Source of the DNA: Dehalococcoidia bacterium
GTDB lineage: Bacteria > Chloroflexota > Dehalococcoidia > Lucifugimonadales > Lucifugimonadaceae
Direction of reading: 5' to 3'
DNA length: 11,280 nt
NCBI GenBank assembly: GCA_028278465.1
Contig: JANQEF010000225.1
Location: 1 to 11,280 of the forward strand
In this document: positions 1 through 4,930 of the stretch, piece after piece
How the letters are laid out: every line of letters begins with the position of its first letter
Position numbering within the stretch: the first letter of the stretch is position 1
Made by a program: the position numbers and the translations under genes
The notes under the pieces: model-generated
Databases searched by the model: none
Seen by the model: the letters and a program-made list of their open reading frames with translations, nothing else
What the model was told of the DNA's origin: nothing

Positions 1-1
1 G

Positions 2-1171
2 CCGATGGGCGACGAGCTTGGCATCGGCCGTGCCACTTTCGGATGGGCCTCGACAGCGCGCCAGTTCGCAAGCGCCGGCACCAGCCCGGTCGTCGGCAGC
101 CTTCTCGTCAGGTTCGGCTCCCGCGTCATGCTGCCGGTGGCGGCGCTCGTCACCGTCGGCGCAATGATCGGTCTCGGCTTCACCAACTCAGCGTGGCAGC
201 TGCTGCTCTTCTTCACTTTGATGGGCATCGTAGGCATGGCCGGTCCCGGCGCGCTCGTAACCACCGTTCCCGTCATGAAGTGGTTCGTGCGCAACCGTGG
301 CAGGGCGGTCGCCTACACATCGCTCGGCATCCCCATCGGCTCACTCATCTTCCTGCCGCTGACGCACGTCTTTATCGACACCTGGGACTGGAGAACGGCG
401 TGGATTCTGCTCGCCGTGATCGGCAGTATCGTCATCATCCCGCTGTCTGTGATCTTCCTGCGCAGGCAGCCGGAGGACATCGGGCTCCTGCCGGACGGCG
501 ACGACCCGGATGAGGCTGACGAGGAGACGCTCGAGGCGGCATTACCGGGCGTGGGTGGCGAGTATTCGTGGACGACAGGAGAAGCGGTGCGGTCACAGGT
601 GTTCTGGCGGCTGGTGATCGTGTTCAGTCTGGTCGCGCTCGGGATCGGCACGGTGGCTGTACACCGTATACCTGCGTTCGAGGACCGTGGACTGGACGCC
701 GGTGTGATCTCGATTGCCGCGGCACTGGATGCGGTGGCTGCGGGCGCGGCGACTTTCACGATGGGGATGCTGGTGCGGCGAGTTGCGGTGCGGCACCTCG
801 GCGCTGCTGGTTTCGGGTTTCTCGCGGTGGCGAGCGTGCTGACGATCTACACGACGAACGTGCCGATGGTGTTCGGTTCGATGATCATCTTCGGGCTGGG
901 CATCGGCGGCATGCTGTTTCTGCAGAACTACATCTGGGCCGAGTACTTCGGCCGCGCGCACCTGGGCTCGATCCGGGGGCTGGTGATGCCGGTGACGCTG
1001 GTTGTCGGCGGAGCCGGAGGGCCGGTTGCGGGCTATGTGCGCGATGCGTCAGGTACGTATAACGACATCTGGTGGGCGGGCGTAGCGCTGATGTGTTTCG
1101 GCGCGCTGATCGTCTTCTTCACAAAGGCGCCAGGCAGGCCGGGTGGCGAGACGGCGGCGGAAGGCGCGTAG
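2..1171 (+). CDS. Major facilitator superfamily transporter, 5'-truncated by window edge
   Basis: This is an inner-membrane secondary transporter with unknown substrate. The frame is open to the window edge, and the first visible ATG (position 5) is probably internal: the sequence begins in what looks like the stretch after the first membrane helix of the family, so at least one helix is missing. Visible support: long alternating hydrophobic segments; a motif A-like loop (GSLLVRFGSRVML) between the second and third helices; a charged, Asp/Glu-rich central cytoplasmic loop (DGDDPDEADEETLE) separating two six-helix halves; and a second-half loop reading WAEYFGRAHLGSIRG, which resembles monocarboxylate/oxalate-type MFS proteins as I remember them. 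The stop is TAG at 1169-1171. No co-directional gene follows, and the next 900 bp are repeats. The family call is firm; the substrate cannot be inferred. Confidence 0.88.
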   Translation, partial: PMGDELGIGRATFGWASTARQFASAGTSPVVGSLLVRFGSRVMLPVAALVTVGAMIGLGFTNSAWQLLLFFTLMGIVGMAGPGALVTTVPVMKWFVRNRGRAVAYTSLGIPIGSLIFLPLTHVFIDTWDWRTAWILLAVIGSIVIIPLSVIFLRRQPEDIGLLPDGDDPDEADEETLEAALPGVGGEYSWTTGEAVRSQVFWRLVIVFSLVALGIGTVAVHRIPAFEDRGLDAGVISIAAALDAVAAGAATFTMGMLVRRVAVRHLGAAGFGFLAVASVLTIYTTNVPMVFGSMIIFGLGIGGMLFLQNYIWAEYFGRAHLGSIRGLVMPVTLVVGGAGGPVAGYVRDASGTYNDIWWAGVALMCFGALIVFFTKAPGRPGGETAAEGA

Positions 1172-1187
1172 TTCGGATGGCTCCTTG

Positions 1188-1201
1188 CTCCCTGTTGGGA
1201 G
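1188..1201 (+). other. Small hairpin after the transporter stop
   Basis: CTCCC (1188-1192) and GGGAG (1197-1201) form a 5-bp stem with a TGTT loop 16 nt after the MFS stop codon. No T-run follows, so it is at best a weak terminator. It may simply belong to the GGGAGA-type repeats nearby. Confidence 0.3.
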
Positions 1202-1211
1202 GGAGAATCCC

Positions 1212-1238
1212 GTCGTCCCGAGCGGGCGCGAGGGACCC
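1212..1238 (+). repeat. GTCAT...GGATCT-type dispersed repeat, copy 1 (diverged)
   Basis: Begins GTCGTCCCGAGC and ends GAGGGAC. GTCCC and GGGAC can pair. It matches the layout of the clearer copy at 1687-1716. Confidence 0.5.
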
Positions 1239-1293
1239 GGGGCGGTGGGGCGACCCATCAAGGCTCCTCGTTGCACCAGCAGGAAGCATGCTT

Positions 1294-1323
1294 GTCATCC
1301 AGAAGCGTCGGCGAGGGATCTGA
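1294..1323 (+). repeat. GTCAT...GGATCT-type dispersed repeat, copy 2
   Basis: Begins GTCATCC and ends GCGAGGGATCTGA, the same ending as the copy at 1687-1716 apart from one base. Confidence 0.6.
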
Positions 1324-1359
1324 CCGGTCAATGTGAGACCGCTTCTCCCTCATCCTGCA

Positions 1360-1380
1360 CCTTCTCCCGCTGGGAGAAGG
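1360..1380. repeat. CCTTCTCCC hairpin repeat
   Basis: Perfect 9-bp inverted repeat: CCTTCTCCC (1360-1368) and GGGAGAAGG (1372-1380) around a GCT loop. It is related in sequence to the hairpins at 1933-1955 and 2017-2039. No T-tract follows on either side, so it looks more like a dispersed intergenic palindrome than a terminator. Confidence 0.7.
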
Positions 1381-1389
1381 GAACGACCA

Positions 1390-1608
1390 TCAGCCCAACA
1401 CGGTATCGAGGACGCGGCCGCGAAGTGACACGCCTTCGTGTTGCCTGTGGCCGTCGTTGCGGAGCAAACTCTCCGCATGACTGCGATACGGCTCATAACC
1501 GTCGGGTTCGACGCCATGGTCGTGTTCTCGCTTGAGCTGCTGTTCCTGCGGCAGGTCAAGATACGGCCCATATCGCGGCAACCCAGGCTCTGAAGCAGCG
1601 GCCGGCAC
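1390..1608 (-). CDS. Doubtful small reading frame or gene remnant (about 72 aa)
   Basis: I do not recognise this product. The minus-strand frame ending in TGA at 1390-1392 could start at a GTG at 1606-1608. The predicted peptide is acidic and soluble (segments such as YGPYLDLPQEQQLKREHDHG, DGYEPYRSHAESLLRND and RGRVLDTVLG) and uses mostly G/C-ending codons. It therefore looks more protein-like than its repeat-derived surroundings. Against it: the ribosome-binding sequence is weak, no neighbour suggests a role, and the same frame continues upstream into repeat sequence. It may be the surviving end of an older gene. Low confidence. Confidence 0.2.
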   Translation of the reverse strand: MPAAASEPGLPRYGPYLDLPQEQQLKREHDHGVEPDGYEPYRSHAESLLRNDGHRQHEGVSLRGRVLDTVLG

Positions 1609-1686
1609 AGCCTGCGAAAGCGTCGGCCTTCTGCGCCGTCGCAAGTTTGAGGCGTGCGCCCGTGGACGCGCTCGGCGTCGATCTTT

Positions 1687-1716
1687 GTCATCCCGAGCCT
1701 CAGCCGAGGGATCTGA
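1687..1716 (+). repeat. GTCAT...GGATCT-type dispersed repeat, copy 3 (best copy)
   Basis: GTCATCCCGAGC...GAGGGATCTGA, with ATCCC and GGGAT arms able to pair. This copy serves as the local reference for the family. Confidence 0.65.
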
Positions 1717-1735
1717 TCCGCCGACACAGGAATCC

Positions 1736-1764
1736 GTCACTCCGGGCGTTGGTAGAAGGATCTG
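1736..1764 (+). repeat. GTCAT...GGATCT-type dispersed repeat, copy 4
   Basis: GTCACTCCGGGCG...GAAGGATCTG. It runs directly into copy 5, sharing the final G, so the two copies are tandem. Confidence 0.55.
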
Positions 1765-1792
1765 TCATTCCGGACTTGATCCGGAATCTCTC
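1764..1792 (+). repeat. GTCATTCCGG...CCGGAATC repeat, copy 5, with a 7-bp hairpin
   Basis: ATTCCGG (1767-1773) and CCGGAAT (1781-1787) are perfect inverted arms around ACTTGAT. This palindrome type is widespread between bacterial genes in my experience. Confidence 0.7.
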
Positions 1793-1812
1793 AGGCCAAC
1801 GCCGCATGTACG

Positions 1813-1843
1813 GTCAGATCTCTCCCTTCGGTCGAGATGACAG
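1813..1843 (-). repeat. GTCAT...AGATCT-type dispersed repeat, inverted copy 6
   Basis: Read on the minus strand it begins GTCATCTCGACCGAAGGGAG and continues AGATCTGAC, the same layout as copies 2 and 3 but in the opposite orientation. Confidence 0.6.
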
Positions 1844-1852
1844 AGACTCTGC

Positions 1853-1882
1853 CACCCTTCGACTGGCTCAGGATGGTGTCAC
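1853..1882 (-). repeat. CATCCTGAGC..GTCGAAGGGTG repeat, copy 1
   Basis: On the plus strand this is CACCCTTCGAC followed by TGGCTCAGGATGG. It matches 2075-2103 except for the central triplet and the flanks. Minus-strand translations of such repeats give HPERVEG-like peptides, a well-known source of false genes. Confidence 0.7.
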
Positions 1883-1884
1883 AA

Positions 1885-1910
1885 ACGACCCTCCCTCTGA
1901 CTCGTGCCCG
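1885..1910 (+). repeat. 26-bp direct repeat, copy 1
   Basis: ACGACCCTCCCTCT...CTCG.GCCCG matches 4844-4869 at 24 of 26 positions by hand count. Each copy lies to the left of one copy of the ~115-bp structured element (gaps of about 193 and 61 bp). It may mark the left limit of the tandem duplication or may be another dispersed repeat. Confidence 0.6.
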
Positions 1911-1932
1911 AGCCAGGAGGAACAACTTTCTT

Positions 1933-1955
1933 CCCTCTCCCTCGATGGGAGAGGG
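1933..1955. repeat. CCCTCTCCC hairpin repeat followed by GGGAGA microrepeats
   Basis: CCCTCTCCC (1933-1941) and GGGAGAGGG (1947-1955) form a perfect 9-bp stem with a TCGAT loop. Purine-only GGGAGA-like repeats continue to about 1975. Confidence 0.7.
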
Positions 1956-2016
1956 AGAGAGGGAGAGGGAGAGGGTGAAAAGCCGTAGGCCTCCGGCCGA
2001 CACCCCCTCTCTTTAG

Positions 2017-2039
2017 TTCTCTCCCACAAGGGGAGAGAA
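2017..2039. repeat. TTCTCTCCC hairpin repeat
   Basis: TTCTCTCCC (2017-2025) and GGGAGAGAA (2031-2039) form a perfect 9-bp stem with an ACAAG loop. It belongs to the same family as 1360-1380 and 1933-1955. Confidence 0.7.
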
Positions 2040-2074
2040 GAGTCTCACGCAACTCCTCCACATGGACCTGGGTG

Positions 2075-2103
2075 CACCCTTCGACACGCTCAGGATGGCA
2101 CGA
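2075..2103 (-). repeat. CATCCTGAGC..GTCGAAGGGTG repeat, copy 2
   Basis: Plus strand CACCCTTCGACACGCTCAGG, then ATGGCAC. This is the second copy of the unit at 1853-1882. It abuts the left end of the structured element at 2104. Confidence 0.7.
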
Positions 2104-2217
2104 CACAACCGGCCCGACGCGCCCCGCACAGGTGGAGTTCTGAACAAACTCTCGGGATGTGCGCACATCACCTGTGGTTGGGATGCTAGAGCGCGCCGGA
2201 CCGGCCACATGGAGAGG
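2104..2217 (-). ncRNA. Candidate structured RNA element, copy A (3' of kelch gene A)
   Basis: This ~114-bp segment is almost identical to 4931-5045, and each copy lies about 65-70 nt past the stop codon of a kelch gene on the same strand. On the minus strand it can fold into: an outer stem of 14 consecutive pairs (2204-2191 with 2109-2122; 12 Watson-Crick and two G-U), extendable outward through further G-U pairs; a CCC/GGG step (2182-2180 with 2123-2125); an 8-bp stem (2176-2169 with 2127-2134); and, inside that, two hairpins, ATGT-GCGC-ACAT (within the 14-bp palindrome 2156-2169) and GAGTT/AACTC (2151-2147 with 2139-2135). The wobble pairs are G-U only on the minus strand and would be A-C mismatches on the plus strand, so the fold fits the kelch transcript. 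No T-run follows. I cannot name an RNA family. A dispersed palindromic DNA repeat is the main alternative. Confidence 0.5.
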
Positions 2218-2220
2218 TAT

Positions 2221-2276
2221 AGCTGCTCGGCGAGTGGCGCCATGCCTGGCCGGAAGACGCCACAGACCGAACAGCT
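2221..2276 (-). other. 3'-UTR hairpin after kelch gene A
   Basis: On the minus strand, 11 nt after the kelch A stop, AGCTGTTCGG (2276-2267) pairs with CCGAGCAGCT (2230-2221) over 10 bp with one G-U. A 3x3 internal loop follows, then GTGGCG (2263-2258) pairs with CGCCAC (2239-2234). The mismatch is a G-U only on the minus strand. There is no following T-run, so a factor-independent terminator is not supported. It ends just upstream of the structured element and could be part of a larger RNA or an RNA-stabilising 3' hairpin. Confidence 0.5.
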
Positions 2277-2287
2277 AACGGGTAGAC

Positions 2288-3952
2288 CTAGTTGAGCCCC
2301 GGCGGCGTGAAGATCCAGCTCGCCTCTTCATTCCACTCATTCGCTGCGTTGTGCATGCCGCCCATCACCAGCAACCTTCCATCCGGCATTAGCGCACTGC
2401 CGAGTATCCTGAACTCCATCGGAAGCGGGAATCTCGTCCACGAATCACTCTGCGGGTCAAAGATTTCTATCGACCTCGCGGCTGTAATCCCGAACGTGCA
2501 CCACCCTGGCGCGTCCGTCCACGTGAGCATGACCCGCGGATCGTCCGGCATGTTGAACGCCAGTGAGCCGCATCGCTCATCGTTGAACTCCGTCCCAGCA
2601 ATCCAGCTTCCCGCACCTGGATCGTAGTAGTTCACAGTCGTCGATCCAGATGGGCTGAACCCGGCGGAGCGTCCGCCCGCCACCATGGTCAGGCCATCGT
2701 CCAGAGTGACGGCGGAGGCAGCGCCGGTGCGAAGGGGCAGGTCTTCGACAACCTCCCACACTTCGGTTCCCGGATCGAAGACCCACGCCGTCGACTTAGC
2801 CGGCTCGCGATCTCCTCCTACCAGCATCACACGGCCGTCCGCCATCTTCGCGAGACCGCTATGTGCAACTCTTCCCTCCGGGATCGAGCCGACCAGGGTC
2901 CACGCATCGGCCACAGGGTCGTAGATCTCGGCCGTGTCTTCGTGGAAGTCGTCTTCAACCTGGAGCACCGCCAGGCCCCCGCTTGTGTACGTCAAAAAGG
3001 CGCTGCTCCCGGTGTTCGAGACTTCGGTATTTACGCCTCCGACTACCAGGACCCGACCATCATCCAGCACGACTACACCCGGCATCGACCTGGGAATGTT
3101 CATCGGGGCCGACTCTATCCACTCGTTTGTCTCCGGGTCGTAGATCTCGGTGTGGTTGATGTCGACAAGCAGGCCTCCACCGCCGACGACCAGTACTCGG
3201 CCGTCAGAGAGCCGCGTGGCAACGACCGATGAGTCTCTGGGCACTATGGTCTCCCCAGCTGATGTCCAGAGTCCGTCTACAGGGTCGAAGATCTCGGCCA
3301 GCGGTTCAGCAGGACTGCTCAGGCTCTGGCCTCCGATCACCAGGACGCGGCCGTCTTCAAGCGTGACCGAGGCATGTGAGTGACGCGGGCGGAGCATGGG
3401 CGCTGCCGCCTGCCACTCCGGAGGCAATCCACCGATAGGCGTCGGATCAACAGCAGGCGTTGGCAGCGGCACCGTCGTCGCTGTTGGCTGCGGTGCGGCC
3501 GTGGCGGTTCCGGTTGGTTGCGTTGGCGCCACGGTCGGTGTGGGCGGCTCTGGCGTTGGCGTCGGTGTTGCAGGCAGCGGGGTGAACGTCGGGCGCAGGG
3601 TTGGTGTGACGTCGCTTGGTGCCGGCGTCTGAAGCTCAGGCGTCGGCGTGGCCGCTGGCGATGGCCCTTCGTCTTCGTCGTTCACCAGCAGGACGAACAG
3701 CACCGCTGCTATCGCTGCCAGCAGGATCGTTGCCGCTGGTGCGGCATACTTCACTTTCATCGGGTTCCTCCACCGCACGGGAAGGTGGAAAGCTCGTTTG
3801 AATCCCAAAACCAAGCTCTGCTTGTCTGGTTCGCCCATCTGCGGGCGTATCGCTTGCCAGGTTCCCGACGGCAGATGCAGCTGCTCCGCTTCTGCGCGGA
3901 ACAGCGACGAAAGCTGCCTCTCCAGTTGTGTGGTGTCGCTAAGCGAGGTCAC
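2288..3952 (-). CDS. Membrane-anchored kelch beta-propeller protein, putative anti-sigma/sensor A
   Basis: 554 aa. Residues 1-66 are a hydrophilic region, probably cytosolic (ERQLSSLFRAEAEQLHLPSG, then TWQAIRPQMGE). Residues 69-90 form one hydrophobic span preceded by Arg/Lys, so the C-terminus should face outside. Residues 97-175 are a Pro/Thr-rich stalk. From about 178 to the end come six or seven kelch-type blades, each with DGRVLV(V/I)GG followed by (E/I)(I/F)(Y/F)DP....W; GG pairs lie near 207, 257, 305, 379, 426 and 531, and blade 6 lacks its GG pair. The only two cysteines, C461 and C485, are in blade 6. The GTG start overlaps the sigma A stop (GTGA), and an AGGAGG lies 7 nt upstream, so translation is probably coupled. 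No zinc anti-sigma motif (HxxxCxxC) is present. The anti-sigma role is inferred from position, topology and duplication of the pair; the propeller may sense an extracytoplasmic ligand or glycan. Confidence 0.85.
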   Translation of the reverse strand: MTSLSDTTQLERQLSSLFRAEAEQLHLPSGTWQAIRPQMGEPDKQSLVLGFKRAFHLPVRWRNPMKVKYAAPAATILLAAIAAVLFVLLVNDEDEGPSPAATPTPELQTPAPSDVTPTLRPTFTPLPATPTPTPEPPTPTVAPTQPTGTATAAPQPTATTVPLPTPAVDPTPIGGLPPEWQAAAPMLRPRHSHASVTLEDGRVLVIGGQSLSSPAEPLAEIFDPVDGLWTSAGETIVPRDSSVVATRLSDGRVLVVGGGGLLVDINHTEIYDPETNEWIESAPMNIPRSMPGVVVLDDGRVLVVGGVNTEVSNTGSSAFLTYTSGGLAVLQVEDDFHEDTAEIYDPVADAWTLVGSIPEGRVAHSGLAKMADGRVMLVGGDREPAKSTAWVFDPGTEVWEVVEDLPLRTGAASAVTLDDGLTMVAGGRSAGFSPSGSTTVNYYDPGAGSWIAGTEFNDERCGSLAFNMPDDPRVMLTWTDAPGWCTFGITAARSIEIFDPQSDSWTRFPLPMEFRILGSALMPDGRLLVMGGMHNAANEWNEEASWIFTPPGLN

Positions 3953-4548
3953 GACTGCGCCTCCTCTCCCGAGAGCCTCGGATCAACGAAGCCCTCGCTG
4001 GCGGCTACTGCATCCCTTAGCGCCGCCGTGGCGCGGTGCAGCCGTGACATGACCGTGCCTCGCTTCCACCCGGTCGAATCCGAGATCTGCGGAACGGTCA
4101 TATCGTGGAAATACTTGAGAACGAGCACGGTCCTGTGCTCGACGGACAGGGTGCGGAGCGCCAATTGCAGCATTGCCGCGGTCTCGGCGTTGAGCACCGA
4201 CTGCTCAGGGCCGATTCCCGAGTCGGCGACCGTGAAGGCCTTTTCTTCTGGCGCCGTTTCGAGCTGCATCTTGCGGTTGAGGCGGGAGATGCAGTTGATG
4301 AGCAGCCGGTTCAGCCACGCTCGCAGGTTCGTGCCTGCCTTGAATGACCGGATCTTCTTCCAGGCGACGAGCAGCGTTTCCTGTACGGCGACTTCAGCCC
4401 GATCGGCGTCCCGCGTGATGAGGACGGCGGTGCGGTAAAGGTGATCGCCGTGGAAGTCGAGCACGCGGCGAAAGGCTTCCTGGTCGCCTTGCTGGCAACG
4501 CAGAACCGCCTCTCGCTCCAGTTGTGCTGTCAGTACGTCGCCTGTCAT
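3949..4548 (-). CDS. ECF-type RNA polymerase sigma factor A
   Basis: 199 aa from the ATG at 4548, a normal ECF (group 4) length. Region 2 covers about residues 24-90, with the core-binding/-10 segment AEVAVQETLLVAWKKIRSF. A variable linker follows (about 91-118). Region 4 covers about 120-178 (LRTLSVEHRTVLVLKYFHDM, then a helix-turn-helix with STGWKRGTVMSRLHRATAAL). I prefer ATG 4548 because a GGTGGG lies just upstream and it aligns with the start of the paralogue; an in-frame GTG at 4557 is the alternative. Many ECFs have an acidic residue after AE in the AExAVQE segment; here it is valine, while the paralogue has glutamate. The stop overlaps the kelch A start. The factor probably directs RNA polymerase to its own promoter and other target promoters when released by the kelch protein (inference). 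Confidence 0.92.
   Translation of the reverse strand: MTGDVLTAQLEREAVLRCQQGDQEAFRRVLDFHGDHLYRTAVLITRDADRAEVAVQETLLVAWKKIRSFKAGTNLRAWLNRLLINCISRLNRKMQLETAPEEKAFTVADSGIGPEQSVLNAETAAMLQLALRTLSVEHRTVLVLKYFHDMTVPQISDSTGWKRGTVMSRLHRATAALRDAVAASEGFVDPRLSGEEAQS
3960..3965 (-). promoter_or_regulatory. Strong ribosome binding site for kelch A, inside the sigma A coding end
   Basis: AGGAGG on the minus strand, 7 nt before the GTG start at 3952. It lies in the codons for the sigma tail LSGEEAQS. The identical arrangement in unit B supports GTG as the true start and coupled synthesis of the pair. Confidence 0.8.
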
Positions 4549-4575
4549 CAGTCCCACCGGTCGCTACAACCCCGT

Positions 4576-4611
4576 CACTTATAACAAGCCGGCGAGGCGC
4601 GGAATCATTCC
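4576..4611 (-). promoter_or_regulatory. Putative ECF-type promoter of unit A
   Basis: Minus strand: GGAAT (4611-4607), an 18-nt spacer containing CCTCGCCGG, then CTTGTTATAAG. The same layout lies in front of sigma B, with shared bases in the -35-like GGAA, the spacer end and the TnGTT. GGAA is the usual -35 core of ECF promoters, so autoregulation is plausible. The start codon is about 25-40 nt downstream. TTATAA could alternatively serve as a housekeeping -10. Confidence 0.45.
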
Positions 4612-4930
4612 GAGTGGGCGGCGACGGTGGTGCTGCGGGAGCGGTGGGAGCGGCGGCGGAGACGGTGCGTTTGCCGCAGTTTTGCCGGTCGACGGTAAAC
4701 GGTGAACGAATTCGACCACGAGGTCCGCTTCCCGCGGGCAAGGTTGAAGAGAAGGGCGACGATCTTCACCTTGGTATGTCTTGAACGTCCTTCACCCCAG
4801 TCCTCTCGCGCCGGGAGAGAAGATCAGTTGAAGGAGGAAACTAACGACCCTCCCTCTAACTCGCGCCCGCAAGCGGGCATCCGAAGCAGGGAGAGAGGAT
4901 CTACCCCAACACGGACCCGGGCGTGAAATA
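4612..4930. other. Intergenic region between the duplicated units
   Basis: About 320 bp with no convincing gene. 4612-4790 shows no recognisable feature beyond G-rich low-complexity DNA. 4803-4819 is a CTCTC/GAGAG imperfect hairpin, and 4844-4897 contains the 26-bp direct repeat followed by GCCCGC/GCGGGC arms (4865-4870, 4873-4878). These resemble the repeats at 1885-2040. Confidence 0.6.
4844..4869 (+). repeat. 26-bp direct repeat, copy 2
   Basis: Matches 1885-1910 at 24 of 26 positions. It lies 61 bp to the left of structured element copy B and is followed by a short GCCCGC/GCGGGC inverted repeat that copy 1 lacks. Confidence 0.6.

Larger units (their letters stand above)
1172..2103. other. 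Repeat-rich intergenic region
   Basis: About 930 bp without a convincing gene. It holds at least six degenerate copies of a GTCAT...GGATCT unit (one inverted), two copies of a CCCTTCGAC...CTCAGGATGG unit, and three hairpins made from CTCTCCC/GGGAGAG arms. All are listed separately. Repeats of these kinds are common between genes in many bacteria, and they often produce false protein calls containing HPERVEG-like strings on the minus strand. One doubtful minus-strand reading frame (1390-1608) lies between the repeats. Confidence 0.75.
2104..4611 (-). repeat. Tandem duplication unit A (promoter site, sigma, kelch, 3' RNA element)
   Basis: Unit A is paralogous to unit B at 4931-7425, with the same order, strand and overlaps. 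Alignment is gap-free at an offset of 2818 bp through the sigma/kelch junction. Identity is uneven: the 3' element and 3456-4048 are nearly identical to unit B, the propeller and the sigma middle are clearly diverged, and the sequences just after the two kelch stop codons share nothing obvious. The duplication is therefore old, with some parts conserved or re-homogenised. Confidence 0.85.

Noticed and set aside
1212..1843. CRISPR array
   Set aside because: The repeats are degenerate, irregularly spaced, partly inverted and not separated by uniform spacers; no cas gene is present.
1879..2208. Minus-strand frame with a HPERVEG-type peptide
   Set aside because: This string is a typical translation of the CATCCTGAGC..GTCGAAGG intergenic repeat, not a protein.
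2104..2276. Rho-independent terminator for the kelch genes
   Set aside because: The stems are strong, but no T-run follows either the hairpin or the element on the minus strand.
2062..2295. Plus-strand frames through both copies of the 115-bp element share a peptide (LSGCAHITCGWDA)
   Set aside because: The DNA itself is nearly identical, so shared translation says nothing about coding. Both frames start in different repeat DNA and diverge straight after the element.
3380..4438. 352-residue plus-strand open frame across the kelch A start and sigma A
   Set aside because: It is antisense to two well-supported genes, its peptide is Arg/Trp/Cys-rich without domains, and it exists because the opposite strand is GC-rich coding sequence.
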